Of a stretch of 64,000 bases of DNA, positions 38,502 to 47,142 are shown one piece after another. Position numbers and translations under genes: made by a program. The notes beneath the pieces are model-generated. The model did no database searches, was not told the origin of the DNA, and was given only the letters and a program-made list of their open reading frames with translations. Each line of letters starts with the position of its first letter. Position 1 is the stretch's first letter. Location of the stretch: contig MLAK01001359.1 in NCBI GenBank assembly GCA_001839685.1, positions 75,028 through 139,027 on the forward strand, given 5' to 3'. The stretch comes from Tritrichomonas foetus (Eukaryota > Parabasalia > Tritrichomonadida > Tritrichomonadidae).

Positions 38502-39188
38502 TTATGAAGATTGAATTTTTAATAAAGGAACTGAAAATTCAATTTGATCAATTGGTAAAAAATCTACATGAACAATATCTTTAAGTTCTTTTTCAATCTC
38601 TTCGAATTGCTCGTTTGTAAAACCATACGTTTTCGCTTCACAAAAAAATTTTTCACATTCTTTTTCAAAATCATCAAAATAACTTTTTAGTTTTAAAGAA
38701 AAATGAAACATTTTTACATTTTCTCGAAGATATTCTAAAAGAAGCTTTTCTTCATTTTTCATTTGACCAAAAACAAATTCATTTTTTATTTTTCTTGGCC
38801 ATTGCTTAATTTTTTCTTTTGCAGTAATTGTAAACAAATTTTGATATTGGAGAATTTGCTTTTTAATTAGTGATTGATTTAGAACAGGACATTGACTTTC
38901 CTTTAATTTTTGGTAAAAATAATACTGGTAAATTTCTTGCTGCTCTTCAAAAAAATGATTGAAAAGTTTCTTAATTTCTGTAAGTAATACGTTAACATGG
39001 ATATAATTTTCATTAGAAAGGGAAGGTAATTGATTCAATTCATGAATTTTATTTAAAAAATGAAATAGTTTTTGATGCAATACCTTCAATTTCTGTGAGC
39101 AATTTAATTTTATAATCAGTTGATTTAATAATTTCTCCGTATACAGTTCAAGAATAGTAAAATCAGGCGTTTCAAGAGGCAGAATCAT
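38502..39188 (-). CDS. Unknown helical protein, 228 aa
   Basis: Not recognised. Rich in Leu, Lys, Glu, Phe and Gln with almost no Gly or Pro, so probably all-helical. Examples of amphipathic stretches are KLLNQLIIKLNCSQKLKVL, EIKKLFNHFFEEQQEIYQYY and EEIEKELKDIVHV. No signal or membrane segment. Codon use matches the neighbours, and a bipartite element with correct spacing lies 64 bases upstream of the ATG (39188), which makes a real gene likely. Confidence 0.6.
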   Translation of the reverse strand: MILPLETPDFTILELYTEKLLNQLIIKLNCSQKLKVLHQKLFHFLNKIHELNQLPSLSNENYIHVNVLLTEIKKLFNHFFEEQQEIYQYYFYQKLKESQCPVLNQSLIKKQILQYQNLFTITAKEKIKQWPRKIKNEFVFGQMKNEEKLLLEYLRENVKMFHFSLKLKSYFDDFEKECEKFFCEAKTYGFTNEQFEEIEKELKDIVHVDFLPIDQIEFSVPLLKIQSS

Positions 39189-39252
39189 TAATGATTATTT
39201 TGTAAACGTTCACCATATGACAAATATTCTTAATATTACATGTCAAAAATCA

Positions 39253-39274
39253 ACTTTTTCCATATTTAAATGAT
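39253..39274 (-). promoter_or_regulatory. Bipartite promoter-like element (helical unknown gene)
   Basis: Minus strand: ATCATTTAA, six bases, AAAAAGT, followed by 64 bases to the ATG at 39188. It lies back to back with the plus-strand element at 39294. Confidence 0.55.
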
Positions 39275-39293
39275 CACGCGTTTAGAATATATG

Positions 39294-39315
39294 ACCATAT
39301 AAATACGTAAAAAGT
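39294..39315 (+). promoter_or_regulatory. Orphan bipartite promoter-like element
   Basis: ACCATATAA, six bases, AAAAAGT: a perfect match. The next plus-strand ATG of a recognised gene is about 460 bases away, and that gene has its own elements at 39685 and 39752. See the matching finding. Confidence 0.55.
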
Positions 39316-39684
39316 TGGTCTCACAATATTTTCCTCTCACAATCAAAGAAACCTGGAATGATATTAAAATTTGAGTTTCATCAAGAGTCTGCATATTTTT
39401 AGTGACCTGTAAATGAAAGTCCAAATGGAAAAGGCATCAATGTCTTTGCAGTGACTTTAAAAAAAAAAAAATTTAATCACATTATTCTTTGTAGAATTTG
39501 ATGAATCATGAGATTGAAAAAACGGTAAATATAAAGAGAAACTATTTTCTATTAATTTTTGTCTAAAAATCACTTCCAACTACTCGTTGATGTCCAGAGT
39601 TAGCAATTTATTGCAGCTTCAAGTTATTTTCTGAGCCATCACCATCCAATTGAATTCTTCACAATTTTCTGATTCACTCTATAG
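39316..39684. other. Non-coding stretch downstream of an orphan promoter-like element
   Basis: About 370 bases without a frame. It includes a run of 13 A at about 39459-39471. It could be a non-coding transcript, a long leader of the pseudokinase gene, or inert. I recognise no snRNA, snoRNA or RNase P features. Confidence 0.4.
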
Positions 39685-39691
39685 AAAAAGT
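39685..39691 (+). promoter_or_regulatory. AAAAAGTT promoter-like half-site (pseudokinase gene, distal)
   Basis: CTATAGAAAAAGTTAATAA, 85 bases before the ATG at 39777. The context is shared with the half-site before the carboxypeptidase gene. Confidence 0.45.
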
Positions 39692-39751
39692 TAATAAATC
39701 AACTCAGACTCTATTCAAATATTATCCAACTACATTCAATATTTTGAATAT

Positions 39752-39758
39752 AAAAAGT
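39752..39758 (+). promoter_or_regulatory. AAAAAGTT promoter-like half-site (pseudokinase gene, proximal)
   Basis: TATAAAAAGTTTCG, 18 bases before the ATG at 39777. The longest frame would start at a TTG (39744) upstream of this element, so the element supports the ATG. Confidence 0.45.
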
Positions 39759-39776
39759 TTCGAAAATTTAGAAGCA

Positions 39777-42620
39777 ATGAAATCGATTGATAAAAGCGAT
39801 TTCTCAATCGATTTAAATGATTTCGACATACTTTGCGAATTATCCGAACTTCATTGTGGCATATCGTATTGCCTCAAACACAAAACAGAAGGCTTTCTAG
39901 CAAATTTAATTTTATTGACAAAAGTAAATTTCACAGAAGCGACTTACCAGCAATTCATCAAAGAAGTCAAATCAATTTCAAATTTGGATCACCCGTGCTT
40001 AGTAAGATTTCTCGGATTGTCAGGGCCCCATCCCGTATTTGATAATAAAATTGGAATTTTATATGAATATTTACCAAAATGCTTCACACTCAGTTGCATC
40101 ATTGATGAAATAGATAACGAAAAAGGCGAGCCACCCTTGGAAAAAGAACAAGTATTGATGGTCATTTATGGTCTTTCAAATGCATTAACATATTTGCATA
40201 AAAAAGATATCACTTGCATGAATTTAAATGCACTCAATATTCTATTGGACGATACATTTTCACCTAGAATTCAATTTTACGGAATTTCGATATTGGGCGT
40301 TTCCATAAACAGGCTCAATGACTATAACACAATTTTGTATATACCGCCAGAAGTATTGAATGGTCAAGCACATGACAAAAAGGGCGACGTTTATGCGTTT
40401 GCTTACATTTTATTAAGGCTTTGGGCAAACGATAAATTTTACACCGGAAAACCAGATGTTAATTATACGAGTAATATTAAAAATGGAAATCGGCTAATGA
40501 TTTCACCTAACACGCCAATAATTATTCGAATGATTATTATGAAGTGCTGGGATCAGACACCAATCAACAGACCAAACTTTTCCGAAATTAATTGGATCAT
40601 TGGTGAAATTGCTGAGTTTATTTTTGACGATGTTGTAAATTTTAACTCTTTTTTAGAATTTAAGAAAAATTTGCCGATTTTTAAAAAAGTGGTAAATCCT
40701 CAATCTTTACGCATTTGTGAGAAATCTTTATTTGATGCAACTACACAATTGTCAATTTCGAAAAAAGGACGAAATTTTGTTCAAAACGTCATAAAATTAC
40801 AAGTTTTAATCATGAATTTGTCTTTTTCGAATCTTCAAATAACAAAAAATTTAATTTTATCATCTGATTTTGCTTTAACCAAAGATGGCGTTTATTCAAT
40901 TGCAACTAACATTGCTGTTGCTGCAACCAGTCGCTTTAAAAATATTCTTTTGTATTCAAAACTTGTTTCGGAGCTTTATTTATGCCGCTCTTCATTTCCA
41001 TTTATTGGATATTTAAAGAAATATTTACTTTCTTTCTTTATTACATCACTTGCTAATTATTGTGCCTATCCAAATTCTCTTCCAATTGTTGCTTTAGTTT
41101 GTTTCTGTTTACAACAGTGCGTTTATGAACAAGAAGAAATTGTAAAAACAATTTCTGAGTTCTATGAACGCTATAAATCAGAGAAAAAAATATCAGTAAA
41201 CATTTTATTTTGTTGGTTTTGTCCTGAAATTGAAGAAGTTAATCAACCTTTATTTGACAAAATGCTTGAATTAGTGAAATCTCAATGCCAATATAATTTT
41301 CATCCAAATGCTTTTAAAATTTTTCTTGAACAACTCGATTCAAATCGCGCTGACAATTGGAGCTTGTATAAAAGAAAGAGACTTGATAAGAATTTAACAT
41401 CTTTTTCATATGCTTTGAGAATTGATGACATTGAAAGAATTCGACAAGATTTTCAAGAGAATCCATCAATTCTTAATTGTAAAATTGAACAAGATATTTT
41501 TGTTCCATGCACTTTTGCACATGATTTTCCAACTTGTTTAATGTATGCTGCTGTTTTTGGAGCGATTAAATGTTTTCTCTTCTTTTTAAAGAATGGCGCA
41601 AAGGTTGGATATTGGGATCGTAAATATCGACAAATTCCAATGTATTCAATTGCTGGAGGTGATGAAAACATTTTTTATTATTCATTACAAAACTATAAAG
41701 ATTATGATTCATTACTTCAAACAGCTGCACAATTTCATCAATACCAACTTTTCTTGAAATCAAATGTTTTAAATAAAAATTTAATGAAACAAATGGATCG
41801 TTATGGAAAAAGTGTCATGAGTAGTGCAGCTGGATCAAATAATTTATCAATCTTGATTTATTGTTTTGTTCAGAATAAACAATGCTTTATAGAAAGTTTT
41901 GGTCGTACTCCACTCCACGTTGCTGCAGAACATGAAATGTGTGATGTTTTAAAATTGCTCCTTTTTTTAAGTGTTGGAAATGATGGGGTTGTCGATGCAA
42001 ATGCAAGAGATAGCTGGGGAATGACACCTTTACACTTAGCTGCGGATAAATTGAAAAGAAAGGCATGTAAAATTTTGTTGGCTTCGCCAAAAATTGATGT
42101 AAATTTGAAAAACTTTTCTGGTAAAACAGCTGTTTATTATGCTGTAAAAACAGGCGATTTAAAATTAATAAACATATTTTTAAGGAATCCCAAAGTTGAT
42201 TTTGACTGCCAAACAAAGAAAGGTGAAACACCACTTCATACAGCTGTGAAAATGAGAAGGCATGATATTGTGGCTTTGATTCTATCTTATGGACGCGTTT
42301 CAATTCATGTTTGTGACCAAAGTACCATGACTCCGTTTGAATATGCAGCTTTTTTAAATGATCAGAAAACTTTGGAGATCTTTCACGAGTATATGAAAAA
42401 GACAAATGATAAAATAGAAAAACCGCTTCATGTTCAAATTGCCGAGCCAATTCAAAAAACGATTAAAACACAATTACAAAAAACTCTCAAAAACTCTTCT
42501 CAGCAAAATCAAAACCAACAACTATCGCAACAAACTCAAAAAATAATTCAACAAAATTCACAACAACAACAACAGCAACAACAAACCCAACAACAAGAAA
42601 GTGAATGTTGTATTTCCTAA
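39777..42620 (+). CDS. Pseudokinase-DUF3447-ankyrin protein with CAAX tail, 947 aa
   Basis: Residues about 15-275 are a protein kinase fold: VAIK-like Lys49, helix C (FIKEVKSI), YLHKKDITCMNLNALNILLDD in the catalytic loop, PPEVLNG, GDVYAFAYILLRLW and RPNFSEI. The HRD motif is CMN (147-149) and the DFG is FYG (167-169), so both catalytic Asp residues are missing; it is expected to be a pseudokinase. Residues about 540-640 are DUF3447-like (LMYAAVFGAIKCFLFFL, SIAGGDENIFYYSL). About 690-880 hold ankyrin repeats (GRTPLHVAAEHEM, GMTPLHLAADKLK, GETPLHTAVKMRR). A Gln-rich tail ends in CCIS, a CAAX box of farnesylation type. Inferred role: membrane-tethered signalling scaffold. Start chosen as the first ATG; the longer frame begins at TTG. 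Confidence 0.8.
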   Translation: MKSIDKSDFSIDLNDFDILCELSELHCGISYCLKHKTEGFLANLILLTKVNFTEATYQQFIKEVKSISNLDHPCLVRFLGLSGPHPVFDNKIGILYEYLPKCFTLSCIIDEIDNEKGEPPLEKEQVLMVIYGLSNALTYLHKKDITCMNLNALNILLDDTFSPRIQFYGISILGVSINRLNDYNTILYIPPEVLNGQAHDKKGDVYAFAYILLRLWANDKFYTGKPDVNYTSNIKNGNRLMISPNTPIIIRMIIMKCWDQTPINRPNFSEINWIIGEIAEFIFDDVVNFNSFLEFKKNLPIFKKVVNPQSLRICEKSLFDATTQLSISKKGRNFVQNVIKLQVLIMNLSFSNLQITKNLILSSDFALTKDGVYSIATNIAVAATSRFKNILLYSKLVSELYLCRSSFPFIGYLKKYLLSFFITSLANYCAYPNSLPIVALVCFCLQQCVYEQEEIVKTISEFYERYKSEKKISVNILFCWFCPEIEEVNQPLFDKMLELVKSQCQYNFHPNAFKIFLEQLDSNRADNWSLYKRKRLDKNLTSFSYALRIDDIERIRQDFQENPSILNCKIEQDIFVPCTFAHDFPTCLMYAAVFGAIKCFLFFLKNGAKVGYWDRKYRQIPMYSIAGGDENIFYYSLQNYKDYDSLLQTAAQFHQYQLFLKSNVLNKNLMKQMDRYGKSVMSSAAGSNNLSILIYCFVQNKQCFIESFGRTPLHVAAEHEMCDVLKLLLFLSVGNDGVVDANARDSWGMTPLHLAADKLKRKACKILLASPKIDVNLKNFSGKTAVYYAVKTGDLKLINIFLRNPKVDFDCQTKKGETPLHTAVKMRRHDIVALILSYGRVSIHVCDQSTMTPFEYAAFLNDQKTLEIFHEYMKKTNDKIEKPLHVQIAEPIQKTIKTQLQKTLKNSSQQNQNQQLSQQTQKIIQQNSQQQQQQQQTQQQESECCIS
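42549..42599 (+). repeat. CAA-repeat encoding a polyglutamine tail
   Basis: Imperfect CAA/CAG triplets encode a Gln-rich run just before the CAAX box of the pseudokinase protein, probably a flexible linker between ankyrin repeats and lipid anchor. The 3' flank also has a poly-T run at about 42748-42772 in the convergent spacer. Confidence 0.75.
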
Positions 42621-42870
42621 TTTGATTTTATTCTGTTTTCTTTTTGTTATTGAAAATATTATTTTGTTATTATTTGTTTTAATTATATATATAAATATTT
42701 GTATTTATCCCATATTTTTCTGCTCTTCTTCTTATATATATTTCTTTCTTTTTTTTTTTTTTTTTTTTTTTTCCCTAAGAAATGTTTTATATCTTGTGAG
42801 AAATCATAAAACAGATAAAATGATTTTAAAGCGATCATTTTTATTAATATTGTCTTTTTATAAATAATTA

Positions 42871-45351
42871 TCATGATTTTGCTGTAATTTTCTTCAATGT
42901 TTTGAATTCTTCTGGAGATGCCATTTGTACTAACAGGCCTGCCCATTCTTTCCATGTTCTTGTTATTTCCACACCTGTTGCTTTGGGTTTCTTCAAGAAA
43001 CTTTTTGGCTGTGGAAAATGCTTTTTAAGCTTCATTGTTCTCATCACTTGTTCAATTGACTGTACATCAAGTTTTGTTTGTTCAAATCTTTTCATTAATC
43101 TTTTACGTGCAACTAATAAAAACTTGTTAATAATTAAAATTTGTTCTTTTTCTGTTTCAATTGCATTTTCTACTTTAAAATATGCGCATTTTAGAATTAT
43201 AAAAGCCTTCAATGATGAATGTTTTCGTGGAAGTTGAACAACAGTTGCAAAAATATCAATTAAAAGTTTTCTGACATCATTTTGAGACTTTTCAAATAAA
43301 TCAAAAATTCTGCTCGCTGTTGTAAGCGTTAATTTTTTGATTGCTGGTGCAAGAAGATGAAGAACACAAATAAATGAAGGTAAAAATGAATCTCTATTAC
43401 AGAAATCGAGTAAAGCATTAATTATAAAATCTGCAAAGCATGGCTTAACTTCATCATTCACTCCATAATTACTAATGTCATTTTCTTCATCGATTTCTAT
43501 ATCATGCTCAGTATTTAAAAATCTGAAATCATTCAAAGATTGCAAAATAAGTAATAAAGTTGTAAGAATAATCGAATGAATATAGCTAACACCTTCTGTT
43601 TCAAGCTTTTGTTGTGAAAGGTTCAGTAAGTATTCAATTATTAACTTTACATATAAAGAATTATTTGTTAGTTCAGGCAAAACTCGTTTATTTCCAATCA
43701 TTATCATGAAAATATAACTGATTTCTAAGTTAGAGATTGGACTTTTTGGATTGAATGCGAAAACACTACCTCGAAACATTGGTGAAACCAACTTGGATGG
43801 ATCGTAAGCATCCATTGCATCTCGAAATTCACTTTTAAGGAAAAGTGTTGCGTATAAAGCAAGACAAGAGCATTTGAGACGCATTGTACAAGTTTGAAAA
43901 ATATTTACAACGGATCCAATAAATGAAGTACAAATTTCAGGTATATTATTCGAATTTTCCACAGAATCATTTAATGCTGAATTGTCTGATGTGAGGGAGA
44001 ATGAAGTTGAAGTAAAGAGGATTCTGGAAATTGATGAGCCAACTTTGGAACAGTTTTGTGGGGATAATAAAACCAAAATTGCGCGAACAATGTCGTTGCG
44101 AGTGAAATCAGCGATGTGACTAGTATGAACCCACATTTTTTGAGCTTTTTTCCTTCCTGAAATAGTCAATCCTGGCTTGAAAAGGAGTGAAGTGATGATC
44201 CGAGTATAGCTTGTGATGAAACAGCCACGGAAAGGTCTCAATGATCGGAAATAGGCTCCAGGCTTCATCGGCTTTCTTTCATTCTTATTATTTTTATCTT
44301 TTTTATTTTTCGGTTGGATGTTTTTTCCGTTCGTTTCTTTTTCATTTCCATTTGTTTCTTTTTCATTTCCATTTGTTTCTTTTTCATTTCCATTTGTTTC
44401 TTTTTCATTTCCATTTGTTTCTTTTTCATTTCCATTTGTTTCTTTTTCATTTCCATTTGTTTCTTTTTCATTTCCATTTGTTTCTTTTTCTTTTTCATTT
44501 TTGTGAATGTTAATTTGTTCGTTAGGTTTTGTATCGGTTTTTCCATTTTCATTTATATTTGTTTCATTCATGTTTCCGTTTTCAATTTCGACACTCTCAG
44601 CCCCCTTTTCACTTATTTGCTTTGATTCTCCAATTTTTTGATTGAGTTCATTTTGCTTTTGTGAATTATCTTCTATTTCATGATTTTCTTCTTCTTCTTC
44701 CTCTTCTTCTTTTTCAATTACATTAACTGGATGATCTACTCCTTTATTTGGGTCATTTTCTATTTTGCTTGAATCATTTCCTCCTTTATTTGGCTCATTT
44801 TCTGTTGTTTTTTGATCATTTTTTGAAATTTGATTTTGATTTTCACTTATTTGCTGATTCTCGATGACATTTTCTTGATTATTTTGGTCTTTTTTGAGTG
44901 AATTTGGTGTTTTATTCCATTTCCTTCTCTTTTTTGGCTTCAAAGAAGCCAGCGACGGTTTCCTCTTCACCAATTCATCACAAATCTCGTAATCGAGCCT
45001 TGCAAGTATTTTGAAGAGTTTCTCATTATGCAGAAGAAGCAGAATAGCCGTTGGCAAGACTCTAATTGCAAGACGAAGGGTATTCAAATCCTCATCACTC
45101 AATTGCTCATTTGACTTATCAATTTCATCAAGCTTTTTCAAAGCCATCAAAACAAAGCTCTCAAAATTTTTGGGATATCGAAGTGCAATTTCCTCGAGGA
45201 AACGATAATCAGGAACATCAATCTTATTTCGATCTGGGACGTCTTTGAAAAGATCCGCCCAATATTGATACTCTCTTCTGTGGGATTGAGCCAAAAGGCT
45301 GCTTAAAAAGTTGAGGGATGAAGAGTTTTCGAAAGATGATTCTGCTCCCAT
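42871..45351 (-). CDS. HID1-family protein with N-myristoylation signal, 826 aa
   Basis: HID1 proteins (with dymeclin relatives) act at the Golgi/trans-Golgi, in animals in dense-core vesicle sorting. Similar stretches: YWADLFKD near the N-terminus (HID1 has FWDQFWAD), HTSHIADFTRNDIVRAILVLL (HID1: MNRMELLKLLL), FADFIINALLDF, and LHLLAPAIKKLTLTTASRIFDLFE (HID1: SPYLKSLSMVTANKLLHLLE). The start, MGAESSFENSS, fits an N-myristoylation signal (Gly2, Ser5/Ser6), which HID1 also uses. Residues about 150-355 are a disordered Asn/Glu/Lys insert with eight 7-residue repeats (NEKETNG). The ATG at 45351 is backed by a bipartite element 65 bases upstream. Overall similarity is weak, but the order of matching stretches is right. 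Confidence 0.65.
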   Translation of the reverse strand: MGAESSFENSSSLNFLSSLLAQSHRREYQYWADLFKDVPDRNKIDVPDYRFLEEIALRYPKNFESFVLMALKKLDEIDKSNEQLSDEDLNTLRLAIRVLPTAILLLLHNEKLFKILARLDYEICDELVKRKPSLASLKPKKRRKWNKTPNSLKKDQNNQENVIENQQISENQNQISKNDQKTTENEPNKGGNDSSKIENDPNKGVDHPVNVIEKEEEEEEEENHEIEDNSQKQNELNQKIGESKQISEKGAESVEIENGNMNETNINENGKTDTKPNEQINIHKNEKEKETNGNEKETNGNEKETNGNEKETNGNEKETNGNEKETNGNEKETNGNEKETNGKNIQPKNKKDKNNKNERKPMKPGAYFRSLRPFRGCFITSYTRIITSLLFKPGLTISGRKKAQKMWVHTSHIADFTRNDIVRAILVLLSPQNCSKVGSSISRILFTSTSFSLTSDNSALNDSVENSNNIPEICTSFIGSVVNIFQTCTMRLKCSCLALYATLFLKSEFRDAMDAYDPSKLVSPMFRGSVFAFNPKSPISNLEISYIFMIMIGNKRVLPELTNNSLYVKLIIEYLLNLSQQKLETEGVSYIHSIILTTLLLILQSLNDFRFLNTEHDIEIDEENDISNYGVNDEVKPCFADFIINALLDFCNRDSFLPSFICVLHLLAPAIKKLTLTTASRIFDLFEKSQNDVRKLLIDIFATVVQLPRKHSSLKAFIILKCAYFKVENAIETEKEQILIINKFLLVARKRLMKRFEQTKLDVQSIEQVMRTMKLKKHFPQPKSFLKKPKATGVEITRTWKEWAGLLVQMASPEEFKTLKKITAKS
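44320..44496. repeat. 21-bp minisatellite in the HID1-like gene
   Basis: Eight units of 21 bases (plus-strand core TTTCATTTCCATTTGTTTCTT), seven of them essentially identical, encode NEKETNG on the minus strand. The unit is a multiple of three, so copy number can change without breaking the frame. Copy number in the assembly may be unreliable. Confidence 0.9.
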
Positions 45352-45416
45352 TTTTTGTGTATTAGCTGGCCAATTACAGATTCAAAAAATGTCCGTCAAT
45401 CTAAATAACTATTTTA

Positions 45417-45438
45417 ACTTTTTAATCCCTTTTATGGC
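45417..45438 (-). promoter_or_regulatory. Bipartite promoter-like element (HID1-like gene)
   Basis: Minus strand: GCCATAAAA, six bases, AAAAAGT, then 65 bases to the ATG at 45351. Confidence 0.55.
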
Positions 45439-45893
45439 TATAAATTTGAATAATTAAATCTGAAAAAAATTAACCCAATAAAGAAATGAATCTAAATATT
45501 AATAAAAATAACCCAATAAAAATTCAATATAGATTTGACCATTTAATCATTCAACAAATTTAGACTCACTCAAAATGATTTTTGCTATGAAATATCTTGA
45601 CATGGAAAATTATTTTTATTAATATTTAGATTCATTAGTCTAGAAAATCCATTCTTTTTATCAATATTTTTATAATATATTAATATACTTTATCTGATGA
45701 AAAATGAATTAAATCTAAATTTTTCAATAATTGATTACTTCCGATTTTTAGTTATCCAATATAATAACAAAATCGTGACATTCTTACTTTTAGATTCTCA
45801 AAGAGAAAAGGAATATCCAATCATGACATTAACAATAATCAAAAAATCGAATGACAATTATTTATTATTGATGATCTTGGTGCAAAGTCAGTT
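45439..45893. other. Intergenic region, no gene recognised
   Basis: About 450 bases, AT-rich. A plus-strand frame at 45697-45900 (67 codons) overlaps the 3' end of the next gene, lacks any domain and is not called. The fragment TAAAAATAACCCAATAAA and a close variant (45470-45520) form a loose direct repeat. Confidence 0.5.
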
Positions 45894-46640
45894 TTATTGA
45901 CTTTGTCCAAATTTCGGCTTATCAGTCAATATACAAAGCTTGCAAAGCTTCCTATATTGGTTTGGGATTAAAGTTGAATTGTAAGTGATTGGCTGGCTGA
46001 AAGACCTGCCAATTTGAGAATAGCAGCTGAGGCGGATAGTCAAAAACTCTCGGAACTTATCATTGCACTTTTTATAGTCTCCATTGCGGACATGATGTTC
46101 GTCGAGCATTTTGACATAATTTCCTGCACAGACGGCCTGGTTGTTTTTCTTTAATTCATAAAAATTGGAGAATCCCCCCTTTAGTAGGAAAACATTTTGG
46201 AAGAATCTGGTCTCATTTGGTGAATTTAATAAGGAATCAAATTCGATAAATCTTGTCATGAATTTTGGACCCCTTACTGTTGAAAATTCACAGTAGAATA
46301 CCACACAAACATTCTTGGAATTTTTATAACGAGAAAAGATCGAAAGAAGACTTTCCATATCAGTGATATTTTTTGCACCAGAAATATGACCAGCCTTATA
46401 CTCATAATCATAGCGACAATCAAGAGGAAGAATTTTCAGATAATCATTCGATAGGTTGCCCGTTAAGATTCCTTCAAACTCATCAGCAGTTATTAACTTC
46501 AAGTTTGGGTAGTTGTTCCTGTGAAGGTCTTCGTCATCATCCATTCCAGAGAAATCAGGAGTAGGAATAGCCTTCATCGAATAAGGCGAATGAAATGACA
46601 TTTCTGTAAAGATTTTTTGAATATCACTAAAGCGTTTCAT
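45894..46640 (-). CDS. CDC25-like rhodanese-fold phosphatase, 248 aa
   Basis: CDC25 phosphatases remove inhibitory phosphates from cyclin-dependent kinases. The rhodanese-type fold is clear: LKILPLDCRYDYEYKAGHISGAKNI (CDC25: D-C-R-Y-x-Y-E-x-x-G-G-H-I-x-G-A) and the active-site loop FYCEFSTVRGP with Cys117 and Arg123 (C-x5-R). The residue before the Cys is Tyr instead of the usual His, yet the rest of the CDC25 loop (CEFS, RGP) is kept. Then FLLKGGFSNFY matches the CDC25 YLLxGGYxxF strand. The N-terminal regulatory region is very short (about 45 residues). Likely active, with altered thiol acidity. Start ATG 46640; AAAAAAAGT lies 11 bases upstream. Confidence 0.85.
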   Translation of the reverse strand: MKRFSDIQKIFTEMSFHSPYSMKAIPTPDFSGMDDDEDLHRNNYPNLKLITADEFEGILTGNLSNDYLKILPLDCRYDYEYKAGHISGAKNITDMESLLSIFSRYKNSKNVCVVFYCEFSTVRGPKFMTRFIEFDSLLNSPNETRFFQNVFLLKGGFSNFYELKKNNQAVCAGNYVKMLDEHHVRNGDYKKCNDKFREFLTIRLSCYSQIGRSFSQPITYNSTLIPNQYRKLCKLCILTDKPKFGQSQ

Positions 46641-46651
46641 AGAATTGAATT

Positions 46652-46658
46652 ACTTTTT
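46652..46658 (-). promoter_or_regulatory. AAAAAGT promoter-like half-site (CDC25-like gene)
   Basis: Minus strand: CGTAAAAAAAGTAATTC, 11 bases before the ATG at 46640. The upstream half is not clear (AGTCAAA). Confidence 0.4.
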
Positions 46659-47142
46659 TTACGATTTGACTGTTTTTTTATGTGGAAATTCTGAAAATTT
46701 TGAATCAAAAATTGAAAGTTCTATGGATTGTTGATGCACTTTTTTCACAATTTCATTTCACGATTTGTTTATATAAAGTATTGAATAAGTTAAGGCAATT
46801 TCAATTGAAATCGATAATATCCAACCATTCGAAGATCGGGTTCAATAGTCGCTGTGGAAAAATGAGATATCTTGAGGGTTCAAACTTTTGTTGGAAATCT
46901 TTTATTTAGATCATGAAAACCAATCATTTGAATAGTTATTTCTGCCATACTTTAGAAATAGAATTCAATACTTTACAATATATCACCACCGTTCTTTGGC
47001 ATAAAAGAAACTTTTTTGATTCGTAAATTGGCATGGAGTAATGCTTTTTGGAAAAGATAACGCATGTAACATCTTTTTCTTTCTTTGAGTTCATGAAAAA
47101 ATTCGAAAGAACTTAAAAAAAATGAAAATATAATTGCCAGAA
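46659..47142. other. Intergenic region, no gene recognised
   Basis: About 480 bases between two minus-strand genes. The plus-strand frame at 46682-46909 shows no domain or coding character and is not called. Confidence 0.55.

Noticed and set aside
44241..44625. Plus-strand and alternate-frame repeats of Phe/Ser/Ile in several overlapping frames
   Set aside because: They are shadows of the 21-base minisatellite in the minus-strand HID1-like gene; all frames stay open because the unit lacks stops.
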